Translations under genes and position numbers: made by a program
Shown here: positions 19,101-25,663 of the stretch, piece after piece
Layout: each line of letters begins with the position of its first letter
Position numbering within the stretch: position 1 is the stretch's first letter
DNA from: DATLFA01 sp039915945
GTDB taxonomy: Bacteria > Actinomycetota > Acidimicrobiia > Acidimicrobiales > WLNW01
Direction: 5' to 3'
NCBI GenBank assembly: GCA_039915945.1
Contig: JBDSMH010000106.1
Coordinates: forward strand, 62,001-126,000
Length of the DNA: 64,000 nt
Notes under the pieces: generated by a model
What the model was told of the DNA's origin: nothing
Seen by the model: the letters and a program-made list of their open reading frames with translations, nothing else
The model's database searches: none

Positions 19101-19327
19101 CTCGCGATCGCGCGTGGCGCATCGGTCAGAGTCGCACGGTGATCTCGCACCGGCTGGTGTGTCCCGGCACGGTCGACGAACGGGTCGAAGAAGTCGTGGC
19201 CGGCAAACGCCACATCGCCAACGTCGTGCTCGCTCGTTCGAGTTCGATCGCCGACCTCAACACGGAACAACTTCGCATCGCGCTCGGGTTGCGACCCGAC
19301 GAACTGCTCGCGGAGGACGATCGATGA
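16148..19327 (+). CDS. SNF2-family DNA/RNA helicase-like ATPase
   Basis: A 1059-aa superfamily-2 translocase. The N-terminal 580 residues are a long accessory region. The motor has motif I LALDMGLGKTPTVLAHL (about 617-633), motif II LDEAQAIKN (about 715), motif III LTGTPIENGLGDLWSILDF, and motifs V-VI SLKAGGTGLNL and DQARDRAWRIGQ. It resembles bacterial HepA/SNF2 proteins that remodel nucleic-acid-bound complexes in an ATP-dependent way; the target is unknown. I chose the ATG at 16148, preceded by GGACGGA, over a GTG 30 bp upstream. The stop overlaps the next start (ATGA). Confidence 0.93.
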   Translation: MLDVRQLEAGIWSIADGRASDEDIALVHADERASLAVLDRLILETEDDLEAVRKLPGDERDQVVADLTETLESLLATAARFRPRVPSRTPRPDRENLRENLREDFSDEFVAVPYEVLEPDEVKLQASWSEGLVVVWAAARGAEPELNDALAGRLEAIGGPPVGWQIHTGVPLPAGPRAEALAIPMKDALGWLVAVSGGHGRDGAGPSLLWLSQVALEGVRLAARGSIVPNVRLAKRPEGRMIDAAVRWLPALLDSPAIEALVASMPGTVVALGGGDGRVTTTSVISAVVEAIVTESVERMELPAAPPSANTPTDFADTVIARMDGSEFRVHAGLASDMSRRFDQWSRSVTAPGRPKLIVQLEAPDSGGVWLVSVLAPAGKGKLVSVDEALKTDRGGRPITAEWSRLSRLLPALDRAGARRRGYVALSQDEAWAFMTVVGPNLSTVGFDVRVPALSRRKATPSLRLFAETPAGSVVGAHQLSNVAWSVLFDDVELTAAEVAKLARQARPLVQSRGRWVEVDRVDLEKAAAALAERAAVTQLTGAEILRQSIGLDGSGLSGGVRVDGDSWANDIVRRAGEASTAPVTEPKGFVGQLRTYQTEALAWIGFLDAVELGGCLALDMGLGKTPTVLAHLSHTAGDGTALVIAPAAVVGNWAAEAARFAPGLRVVVHHGASRSSESELDAEIAGADIVITTYATAVRDIDALVTTTWSRIVLDEAQAIKNPASETFQQLRRIPARTRIALTGTPIENGLGDLWSILDFTNPGLVGSRPSFIAQMSGDGEDALRALNGILLFRRTKSEPEVAAELPDKIDELDHCTMTTEQIGLYQAVLDELVANADSDSGEAKQGAILAAITALKQICNHPAAYRDDGRPLAGRSGKLARLEEIVESVFAAGERILVFTHFATWGRRLAEHLTEVTGVPIACYDGSLARGVRDRLVTEFQTGTGPGAMVLSLKAGGTGLNLTAANHVVLYDRWWNPAVEDQARDRAWRIGQSRTVISHRLVCPGTVDERVEEVVAGKRHIANVVLARSSSIADLNTEQLRIALGLRPDELLAEDDR

Positions 19328-19605
19328 ACCGACCGCAGCGCCCGCGCCCCAATCAACGCCGCCGCCCCCAGACGAAGCGGCCGGCGGCCGTCGACATCTG
19401 GCGGGTACCGCGGCCGATGCCCGAGATCGAACGCATCGCCGTGTCGCAAGACGCCGGTGCGCTGTTGCGATCGCTCGGCGATCCGCCCATGAACAACGGC
19501 CACGTCGCGGGTCACTACTTCAATGCGGTGATCGAGCGGGCCGCAGCAGTTGCCGGCGCGCTTGCGTTGAGCGCCGACCTGCTCGCGGAGGCCGAAGGCA
19601 GCTGA
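19324..19605 (+). CDS. Small protein coupled to the SNF2 helicase, 93 aa
   Basis: A 93-aa protein with a strongly basic N-terminus (RPQRPRPNQRRRPQTKRP) followed by a helical acidic half ending SADLLAEAEGS. I recognise no family. The ATG at 19324 overlaps the helicase stop, so it is translationally coupled and may be a partner or nucleic-acid-binding accessory. It contains VDIWRVPRPMPEIERI, a motif that could be checked for conservation next to other SNF2 genes. It converges on the winged-helix regulator with a 4-bp gap. Confidence 0.7.
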   Translation: MNRPQRPRPNQRRRPQTKRPAAVDIWRVPRPMPEIERIAVSQDAGALLRSLGDPPMNNGHVAGHYFNAVIERAAAVAGALALSADLLAEAEGS

Positions 19606-19609
19606 TCTG

Positions 19610-20113
19610 TCAGTCGTCCCACTGAAGCGCGAAACCACGCGCGCGAAACACGCTGATCTGCAAACCCATCGGGCCCACGCGGCGACGGAGATCTCGCAGC
19701 CGTACGTCGAGTTGGTTGCGCGTCGAAAGCTCGTCGGGCCACGCCCGTTGCGCGAGATCGACCCGCGTGACCATCGAGCCGAAGCTGTCGACCAACGCGC
19801 GCATCAGTTTCGCTTCGATGGGCGACAACGCGATCCAGCGACCGCCAACGGCGAAGCGACCGTTGCTGTCGAGAACCGGGAAGCGCAACCGCGCGGCGCG
19901 CCGTTGCAGCGCCTGCACCCGGGCATTCACTTCGAGAGGATCCGATGGAATGCGGACCCAGTCCTGCAATTCGTCCTCGCACACCGGCGGGTCTGTTGCA
20001 GCGGAAAGCATCAACAGCCGGGGCAGACCGGCCACTCGCAAGACCTCTGCGTGGGCCGCGTCCCGGGGCCACTCGACCAAAGCCACCGGCGCGTCGTATC
20101 GAGAGTTGTCCAT
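19610..20113 (-). CDS. Short winged-helix regulator with truncated pseudo-receiver (paralog 1)
   Basis: A 167-aa protein. The C-terminal half is an OmpR/GlnR-type winged helix: LSPIEAKLMRALVDSFGSMV, the recognition region NQLDVRLRDLRRRVG, and the wing RARGFAL. The N-terminal half of about 80 residues (VALVEWPRD, PRLLMLSA, DWVRIPSDPLEVNARVQAL) resembles the last strands and helix of a response-regulator receiver but lacks a phosphoacceptor Asp and the acidic pair. This recalls the pseudo-receiver of GlnR, but shorter. Two paralogs lie upstream, on the other side of the ammonium transporter gene. The ATG at 20113 follows GGGAGG; a TTG at 20122 would leave no spacing. DNA-binding is likely; nitrogen control is inferred from context. 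Confidence 0.75.
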   Translation of the reverse strand: MDNSRYDAPVALVEWPRDAAHAEVLRVAGLPRLLMLSAATDPPVCEDELQDWVRIPSDPLEVNARVQALQRRAARLRFPVLDSNGRFAVGGRWIALSPIEAKLMRALVDSFGSMVTRVDLAQRAWPDELSTRNQLDVRLRDLRRRVGPMGLQISVFRARGFALQWDD

Positions 20114-20168
20114 CGGCAGCAACCTCCCGGATGTCGACTACCTGATCGCGATCTGTCATAGACGACAA

Positions 20169-20207
20169 GAGCCGGACGGGTCGGCGTAGAGCCGAGCCGC
20201 CCGGCTC
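20169..20207 (-). terminator. Intrinsic-terminator-like hairpin downstream of amt
   Basis: Outer arms GAGCCGGACGG and CCGCCCGGCTC pair over 11 positions with one mismatch, enclosing an inner stem TCGGC/GCCGA with loop gtaga. The hairpin begins 20 bp after the amt stop and precedes paralog 1 of the regulators. There is no clear T-run, as is common in high-GC actinobacteria. It would also attenuate read-through into the regulator. Confidence 0.6.
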
Positions 20208-20226
20208 GAGACGGGTTGGGCGTGCG

Positions 20227-21459
20227 CTACGCGTACGCCGCCTCTGCGTGCAAGTTGATGTCCAGTCCTTCGGTTTCGACATCGCGGCTGACCTTCAGGC
20301 CCATCGTCATGTCGATCGCCTTGGCGATGATGAAGCTGGCCACGAACGAGTAGGCCAGGGTCACGGCCGACGCCACGATCTGATCGACCAAGAGGTCGCC
20401 GCCGCCGCCCAGGAAGAGGCCGTCGTTGATCACTGCCGGGTTGATCGCGTCGTCGGCGAAACAACCGAGGAGCAGTGAACCGATGAGGCCACCGGCGAGG
20501 TGCACGGCAATCACGTCGAGGCTGTCATCGAACTTGAACACCTTCTTGATGCCGAGTGCGAGGTAGCACAACACGCCGGTGATGAGCCCGATGTAGACCG
20601 GAGCCATACCGCCGACGAAGCCCGCGCAAGGGGTGATGGCGACGAGGCCGGCGACGGCGCCCGATGCGGCACCGAGGGTCGTTGCGTGACCACCCTTGAT
20701 CCTCTCGATGGCCAGCCAGCCGAGCATTGCGGCGGAGGCGGCGAGAAATGTGTTCATGATCGCTTGAGCAGCAATACCATCGGCGGCAAGAGCGGATCCG
20801 GCGTTGAAGCCGGCCCAACCGAACCACAGGATGCCCGTACCGAGGATGGTGAGCGGCAGGTTGTGGGGCGGCATGGGCTCCTCGCCATAGCCCTTGCGGG
20901 GGCCGATGATCAGGATGAGCGCCAGCGCCGCCGCCCCGGCATTCATGTGCACGACCGCACCGCCGGCGAAGTCGAGGGCACCCATGTCCGCGAGCCAACC
21001 GCCGGCGAACACCATGTGGGCAACGGGCGCATAGACGAGCACGAGCCACACGCTGATGAACACCGCATACGCCGAGAACTTGAGGCGGTCAGCGGTGGCG
21101 CCGGTGATCAACGCCGGTGTGATGATCGCGAAGGTCATCTGGTAGGCGCAGAACAACACGAACGGGATGGTCAGGAAGCCCAGGAACTCCGATGACGTCG
21201 CCGCGGGACCGACGTCCTTCATGAACGCGAAGTCGAAGTTGCCGATCACCCCCGCATTGCCGGCATCGCCGAAGGCGAGGCTGAAGACGATGGCAACCCA
21301 CAGGACCGCCAGGATGCCCATGGCGAAGAAGTTCTGCATGAGCATCGTGAGCACGTTCTTCGAGCGGACCATGCCGCCGTAGAAAAACGCAAGGCCCGGT
21401 GTCATGAACAACACGAGTGCTGTTGATATCAGCACCCACGCGGTATTGCCTGTGTCCAC
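20227..21459 (-). CDS. amt: Ammonium transporter (Amt/AmtB family)
   Basis: A 410-aa protein with 11 expected membrane helices. Family signatures include FFYGGMVRSKNVLTML and DFAGGAVVHMNAG; the conserved pore twin histidines are His171 and His320 (DVIAVHLAGG). It conducts ammonium/ammonia and is normally gated by a PII protein, but no glnB/glnK gene is adjacent here. Start is GTG at 21459 with AGGGAG about 6 bp upstream. A GlnR-box-like site lies 50-75 bp upstream and a hairpin follows the gene. Flanking genes encode three short GlnR-like regulators. The C-terminal tail ends ETEGLDINLHAEAAYA, a typical Amt tail. Confidence 0.96.
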   Translation of the reverse strand: MDTGNTAWVLISTALVLFMTPGLAFFYGGMVRSKNVLTMLMQNFFAMGILAVLWVAIVFSLAFGDAGNAGVIGNFDFAFMKDVGPAATSSEFLGFLTIPFVLFCAYQMTFAIITPALITGATADRLKFSAYAVFISVWLVLVYAPVAHMVFAGGWLADMGALDFAGGAVVHMNAGAAALALILIIGPRKGYGEEPMPPHNLPLTILGTGILWFGWAGFNAGSALAADGIAAQAIMNTFLAASAAMLGWLAIERIKGGHATTLGAASGAVAGLVAITPCAGFVGGMAPVYIGLITGVLCYLALGIKKVFKFDDSLDVIAVHLAGGLIGSLLLGCFADDAINPAVINDGLFLGGGGDLLVDQIVASAVTLAYSFVASFIIAKAIDMTMGLKVSRDVETEGLDINLHAEAAYA

Positions 21460-21507
21460 AAGAACTCCCTTGATCGTCGAATTGAGTCGTCAGATTCGGG
21501 CGTAATT

Positions 21508-21534
21508 GTTTCAGGAAGATTTCGCAGTTGTCAC
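21508..21534 (-). promoter_or_regulatory. GlnR-box-like element upstream of amt
   Basis: On the minus strand the sequence reads GTGAC-n6-GAAAT-n6-GAAAC: three half-sites at 11-bp spacing, close to the actinobacterial GlnR consensus GTnAC-n6-GnAAC. It lies 49-75 bp before the amt start codon, inside the 88-bp gap after the second regulator. Known GlnR sites in streptomycetes occupy the same position before amtB. Only one half-site base departs from consensus (GAAAT). Confidence 0.5.
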
Positions 21535-21547
21535 ACAAGGATGAACG

Positions 21548-22129
21548 TCAGTCCAAGGGCTCGGGAAGTACCTCCAGGAGCACTGCCTGCCCGCTCAGAA
21601 GCCACACTCGCAGCCCCAAGGGGGCCACCGCACGATCGAGGCGCGTCAGCAGTGCGCGCACTGCGGCCGAGGTCGGCGTGGTACCGGCGAGCGTGAGCGC
21701 ATCGGCGATGACGGTTCGCAGTACGGGACGACCGGCCAGCCGCAGGAGTGGCGCGATCGTGACGCATTGCGTCGCGGTCAGCCTGACCGCATGTGCGCCG
21801 CGCTGTAGGCGTTGGTCCGACAGTCGTACGTCAGCGACAGGTGGCGTCGCGCGCCGAGCCAACTCGGCGATGCGGGCGTCGAATTCGGCGCTACCCGACT
21901 CGGCGCGGGTCCAGTCCTCGAGTTCGTCGGTCGGCAACGGCGCGGGAGTTCCGCTGGCAATGAGCAACAGCCGCGGCCGGCGGCGAGCCTGCAGCACGGC
22001 TCGCTGCTGACGGTCGTCCGGCCAGTGAAGTATCGCTACGCTGGAATTGTCGTCGCTGAACGTACGGGCGTCAACAGGTGACGCGTGCACCCCACGGGGC
22101 GCGCCCAACGGCGCGATATCGGATCGCAT
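21548..22129 (-). CDS. Short winged-helix regulator with truncated pseudo-receiver (paralog 2)
   Basis: A 193-aa paralog of the regulators on either side. The N-terminal domain carries the shared motifs VAILHWPDD, RPRLLLIASG and LEDWTRAESGSAEFDARI. The C-terminal winged helix is more divergent: LTATQCVTIAPLLRLAGRPV and AVRALLTRLDRAVAPLGLRV, with a degenerate wing, so DNA binding may be altered. It starts at ATG 22129 with GAGAGGA upstream and overlaps the small membrane protein by 59 bp; a GTG at 22090 would shorten the overlap. It precedes amt by 88 bp. Confidence 0.7.
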   Translation of the reverse strand: MRSDIAPLGAPRGVHASPVDARTFSDDNSSVAILHWPDDRQQRAVLQARRRPRLLLIASGTPAPLPTDELEDWTRAESGSAEFDARIAELARRATPPVADVRLSDQRLQRGAHAVRLTATQCVTIAPLLRLAGRPVLRTVIADALTLAGTTPTSAAVRALLTRLDRAVAPLGLRVWLLSGQAVLLEVLPEPLD

Positions 22130-22607
22130 TGTTCGAGTCCTCTCTCATCGTGTGCATCAGTCGATCCCCGACGGCAGCTGCCGTCGGATAACGCGATGAG
22201 CACGAAGGGGGACCGCGAACGAAATAGACACTGCCGGAATGATCGGCCGACGGCGCGACGCGTTCGCGCCGGCCGGCGACGTAGCCGCGTTGCCATGCGA
22301 AGACGGACAACGCCGCCAACACGACAGAAAGAATCCGCAACAGCGCGTTTTCTGTCGACGGTCGTAGCAATGAAGTGCCGGAACGGCTGACAAAACGGCG
22401 AATCGGCGTCAGCGCGGGCGATGTCGAGTTCGGGGCAACGACGTGCGTTTGTGCCGCGCCGGTTACTTGTTCGCGCGGTGCGGTGCGGTCGTATCTCGCG
22501 AATGCTGCAACCGGAAAGGTCGCGGCGATCAGCACGACGACGAACAGCGCCGCGAGCCACGCGGCCAGGGTGCGCACGGGTACGAATCGGCGGGAGTCAG
22601 GCATCAT
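22071..22607 (-). CDS. Small two-TM membrane protein in the regulator cluster
   Basis: A 178-aa protein with two hydrophobic segments, TLAAWLAALFVVVLIAATF (about 13-31) and LLRILSVVLAALSVFAWQRG (about 89-108), separated by an extracytoplasmic Thr/Ser/Pro-containing loop of about 55 residues. The C-terminal 70 residues are basic and look unstructured. I recognise no family. It overlaps regulator paralog 3 by 11 bp upstream and paralog 2 by 59 bp downstream, so it is probably co-translated. A membrane sensor or anchor for the regulators is one idea; nothing in the sequence proves it. Confidence 0.6.
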   Translation of the reverse strand: MMPDSRRFVPVRTLAAWLAALFVVVLIAATFPVAAFARYDRTAPREQVTGAAQTHVVAPNSTSPALTPIRRFVSRSGTSLLRPSTENALLRILSVVLAALSVFAWQRGYVAGRRERVAPSADHSGSVYFVRGPPSCSSRYPTAAAVGDRLMHTMREDSNNAIRYRAVGRAPWGARVTC

Positions 22608-23145
22608 CGGCGCCTGACTCGGCGACGTATGGCAATGCGGTGACTTCGAGTGCTACCCCGAGGACGAATCCGCGTCCTCGTGCGCTGAAGATGTCGAGGC
22701 GTAGCGGCTTGACGCGCCGGCGCAGGCGGTACACGACGTCATCGAGCGCTCGGGCTCGGGGCGGCCCGTCCGGCCACAACGCGCGCTCGAGATGCTTCCG
22801 CGCGACCAGCGCGCCGTCGGAATCGAGCAACAAACGCGCGATCGTGCTCTCGGGTTCGCTGAGCAACGCCGCTCCGTACGCGTTGCGCAGCACCGCATCG
22901 TCGATCAGTTCGGGACGACACACTCTGCGCACAAGACCCTGCAAGCGAATCGAGACCTCGCGCTCGTCGGCCGGCAAGTGAATCCAATCTTCCCATTGCT
23001 GGACGATTGGCGGCGAGGCGTCCGGTTGAACAAGGAGAAGACACGGCACTCGCGCCGACGTTAGCAGTGCTCGTCGTTCGTGGTCGCGGGGCCAGTGGAC
23101 GAGTGCGACGGAGTCGACCGATAGGTTGTCGCGACCACGCGTCAT
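22597..23145 (-). CDS. Short winged-helix regulator with truncated pseudo-receiver (paralog 3)
   Basis: A 182-aa paralog sharing VALVHWPRD, PCLLLVQPDASPP and WEDWIHLPADEREVSIRLQG with the other two, then an OmpR-type winged helix (LSEPESTIARLLLDSDGALV, ALDDVVYRLRRRVKPLRL, wing SARGRGFVLG). It has no phosphoacceptor Asp. The frame is open upstream, but the ATG at 23145 gives an N-terminus of the same length as in the paralogs. It is the first gene of a run that continues through the membrane protein, paralog 2 and amt. Confidence 0.75.
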   Translation of the reverse strand: MTRGRDNLSVDSVALVHWPRDHERRALLTSARVPCLLLVQPDASPPIVQQWEDWIHLPADEREVSIRLQGLVRRVCRPELIDDAVLRNAYGAALLSEPESTIARLLLDSDGALVARKHLERALWPDGPPRARALDDVVYRLRRRVKPLRLDIFSARGRGFVLGVALEVTALPYVAESGADDA

Positions 23146-23317
23146 GCCCGACGACGATACCGGCGCCGGTGAATCTCGCCGCGACGCGGAGTGCACCAAT
23201 TGGTTGCGTGATCGCGTGGCAGAGCTCTGCACTACGTGCGCACGCCTTCAGTGTTAACTGCACGTATCCAAACGCTGATGTATAAATGACAGAAGGCTGC
23301 AAAGCGCTGCTGGCGCT

Positions 23318-23998
23318 TCAGTGCACTTTCTCGAGGCGGGCCACGAGTAGCCACGGAATCGGCCGGCTACCGAATTCCCGGAGCGCGGTCAGCATGAAAC
23401 CGTTGTCGGCGAAGACCGTGACGTACGCGCTGAGCGGTCGATGCTGACTGACGAAAGTCATCGACTATCCGTCGCGCTCGATGTGGTCCTCGACTCGGCG
23501 CTGTCGAAGGTAGGGCTCGCTGTACCTTGCGACATCGCCATCCCATGCTGCGCGGTCTTCGGCACTCGAGAACGGGTGCACGATCGCGACGCAGAACTGC
23601 CCTCCGCGGCGCAGCACGCGGGCGGCCTCGCGCACGGCCGACGCCAGATCGTCGATGTCGTGCAGCGACATGCATGCGACAACCAGGTTTGCCACACCAT
23701 CGGCGATAGGAACAGCCGCGGCGTCGGCACGAATGACCGGCACGGTTGGCTCGCCTCGACGGGCCGCCTGTGCGAGTGTCGGCGACTGTTCGATTCCGAT
23801 GACCGCGTGGCCGAGGCGCAACAGTGCCCGACCGACCCGCCCCTCGCCGCAGCCGAACTCGATGGCGAGGCCCGACGGTGTGGGCAGCACGGCCTGCAGT
23901 TCGGGCCACGTGCCTTTGGCGAACCCGTCGTGCGGCGATGTCCGCGCCCACGTGATCCATTCGTCGGCGTGCTGCTCCCACGCATCCCCCAAGGTCAC
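23318..23998 (-). pseudogene. SAM-dependent methyltransferase interrupted by in-frame TAG
   Basis: A class I methyltransferase with the SAM-binding motif AIEFGCGEGRVGRALLRLG, then VIGIEQSPTLA and VANLVVACMSLHDIDD. After HIERDG the frame meets TAG at 23465-23467. In the same frame, without any shift, translation would continue SMTFVSQHRPLSAYVTVF and IPWLLVARLEKVH to a TGA at 23318. In relatives this junction commonly reads DG-L-x-MTF, so TAG probably replaces a sense codon such as TTG. The undisturbed length would be 226 aa, normal for the family. Without read-through a 177-aa protein lacking the last strands results. Nonsense mutation, suppression or sequence error are all possible. Confidence 0.8.
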
Positions 23999-24057
23999 GG
24001 CGTCACCCTAGGCAACGGGACAGCCCTGCGAACTCGTTGTCACACCCATGCAATATC

Positions 24058-25068
24058 GTGAGCGTTGTGACAACCAATCTGTACAGCGCCGATGGAGGCC
24101 CACTGCCGGCCGCACCGGCTGAGATCGAGCGCCAGATCGAGTCGCACCGACGCGAGCTGACCGGCTACTGCTATCGCATGCTGGGCGCGTGGTCCGAGGC
24201 CGAAGATGCCGTGCAAGAGACGATGGTGCGCGCCTGGCGATCGATCGCCGGCTTCGAAGGCCGCTCGTCGCTTCGTTCCTGGCTCTACCGCATCGCCAAC
24301 AACGTGTGCGTCGACATGCACCGCGCCCCGCAGCGGCGGGCGCGCCCGATGGAGATGGGGCCGTCATCGACCAACGCCGAGGCGGTTCTCGGGGCGCCTC
24401 TGGCCGAGCACAACTGGGTGCAGCCGGTTGCCGACGAGCGCGTGATTGCCGTCGATGGTGACCCGGCCGAGGTCGCCACCGCGCGCGAATCCATTCGCCT
24501 CGCGTTCGTGGCGGCGTTGCAGCACCTGCCGGCCAAGCAACGATCCGCGCTGATCCTGTGCGAGGTCTTGCGGTGGCAGGCCACCGAGGTGGCCGAGCTG
24601 CTCGATACCAGCGTGGCCTCGGTGAACAGTGCGCTACAGCGGGCGCGGGCGACCATGGCCGCCCTGTCGACCGAGTCCCTCGATTCGACCGTCGACCCGC
24701 AACACCAGGCGCTCCTCGTCCGCTACGTCGACGCGTTCGAGCGCTACGACATCCCCGCGCTGGTGACCCTGCTGCGTGACGACGTCATTCTGTCGATGCC
24801 TCCCTTCGACCTGTGGCTGCGGGGGGCCGACGAGTTGGCCGGCTGGTTCCTCGGCGAGGGCATTGTTTGCCAAGGCGGTCGGTTGTTGCCGATCGATGTC
24901 AATGGCACTGCCGGGTTCGGCAACTATCACCTGATCCGACCCGGCCTGTGGGAGCCCTGGGCCATCCAGGTGATCGAGGTGGCCGGCGGCAAGATCGTCG
25001 GTCACCACAACTTCTTGTACCCCGATCGCTTCGCCGAGTTCGGGTTGCCGGCTCGCATCGAAGAGTGA
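24058..25068 (+). CDS. RNA polymerase sigma factor, TIGR02960/SigG-like, with SnoaL-like tail
   Basis: A 336-aa alternative sigma factor. Region 2 includes GYCYRMLGAWSEAEDAVQET and FEGRSSLRSWLYRIANNVC; region 4 includes HLPAKQRSALILCEVLRWQ and VASVNSALQRARATM. The last 120 residues form a SnoaL/NTF2-like domain (YVDAFERYDIPALVTLLRDD to GHHNFLYPDRFAEFGLP) that in such factors regulates activity. No ribosome site is evident; candidate starts are GTG 24058, GTG 24067 and TTG 24037. A -10-like CAATAT at 24051-24056 would suit leaderless start at 24067. No anti-sigma gene is adjacent, but a convergent STAS gene follows. Confidence 0.88.
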   Translation: MSVVTTNLYSADGGPLPAAPAEIERQIESHRRELTGYCYRMLGAWSEAEDAVQETMVRAWRSIAGFEGRSSLRSWLYRIANNVCVDMHRAPQRRARPMEMGPSSTNAEAVLGAPLAEHNWVQPVADERVIAVDGDPAEVATARESIRLAFVAALQHLPAKQRSALILCEVLRWQATEVAELLDTSVASVNSALQRARATMAALSTESLDSTVDPQHQALLVRYVDAFERYDIPALVTLLRDDVILSMPPFDLWLRGADELAGWFLGEGIVCQGGRLLPIDVNGTAGFGNYHLIRPGLWEPWAIQVIEVAGGKIVGHHNFLYPDRFAEFGLPARIEE

Positions 25069-25329
25069 GCGGGTTTCCCGGGTCACAGGCCCCAGACAGT
25101 CGACGAGGCCGACCAGTTCGAGTAGCTCCCGGGTATCTCGATCGACGTTGGTCAGTCGCAGCGACCAGCCTCGGCGCCCGATGGACATCCGTAGCCGCAG
25201 GAGATCGTCGACCAGCGCCAGATCGCAGACGGCAGTGGGGCTGATCGCGCCGAGGGGGATCGACAGATCGCCGGCAACGAGAACGACGACCGCTCTCGGA
25301 GGTGCATCGGCGTCCGGCATCACCGGCAT
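24634..25329 (-). CDS. STAS-domain protein with tail antisense to the sigma gene
   Basis: The first 85 residues look like a STAS domain: VVVLVAGDLSIPLGAI, DLALVDDLLRLRMSIGRRGW and TRELLELVGLVDCLG, the layout of anti-sigma-factor antagonists. The frame then has no stop until 24634, so about 145 further codons lie antisense to the 3' part of the sigma gene. The STAS part is convincing; the tail may be translated but looks low in structure (Gln/Glu/Asp/Leu-rich). Such STAS genes occur beside TIGR02960 sigma factors in actinobacteria as I recall, so a regulatory link is plausible. Start is ATG 25329 or 25320. Confidence 0.55.
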   Translation of the reverse strand: MPVMPDADAPPRAVVVLVAGDLSIPLGAISPTAVCDLALVDDLLRLRMSIGRRGWSLRLTNVDRDTRELLELVGLVDCLGPVTRETRSLFDASRQPELGEAIGVQEVVVTDDLAAGHLDHLDGPGLPQAGSDQVIVAEPGSAIDIDRQQPTALANNALAEEPAGQLVGPPQPQVEGRHRQNDVVTQQGHQRGDVVALERVDVADEERLVLRVDGRIEGLGRQGGHGRPRPL

Positions 25330-25373
25330 AGACGGATGGTGCGGCCAAAACTCACCGCATCAGGCGGGCCGGT

Positions 25374-25532
25374 TCAGGCGGTGGCGGCCTCGGGCTCGTG
25401 CGGGTTGTCGATCCAGTCGTCCTCGTCGAGGTGCTGCCACGGCTGACGCTCGGGATTGCCGAGGCTCCAACGGCGCTGGATCGAGCCGCCGCAGACCTTG
25501 CATTTGATGACGGGCTTGGATGACTTGGCCAT
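25374..25532 (-). CDS. CxxC microprotein, 52 aa
   Basis: Reading 25532 to 25374 gives MAKSSKPVIKCKVCGG followed by SIQRRWSLGNPERQPWQHLD and an acidic end. A single CKVC knuckle could bind zinc or a partner. Codon third positions are strongly G/C, the ATG is clear, and the sequence is not antisense to any other gene. I recognise no family. It lies between the STAS gene and the flavin monooxygenase on the same strand, with gaps of 44 and 131 bp. Confidence 0.6.
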   Translation of the reverse strand: MAKSSKPVIKCKVCGGSIQRRWSLGNPERQPWQHLDEDDWIDNPHEPEAATA

Positions 25533-25663
25533 AGGTACTCGGTTCTCGACGGGTCGATTGCGTGATTGGTGAGCGCGTCGGGGCGGCGCTCAGGTGTACG
25601 CGACTCTGTATCGATTCTAGGTGGGCGGACGTCGCACGACCCTCTGCGGGTCGAGAATCAGGG

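Noticed and set aside
16595..19270. Very long minus-strand open frame opposite the SNF2 gene
   Set aside because: It is the antisense shadow of a conserved helicase, rich in Arg/His/Asp with no recognisable domain; GC-biased third positions keep such frames open.
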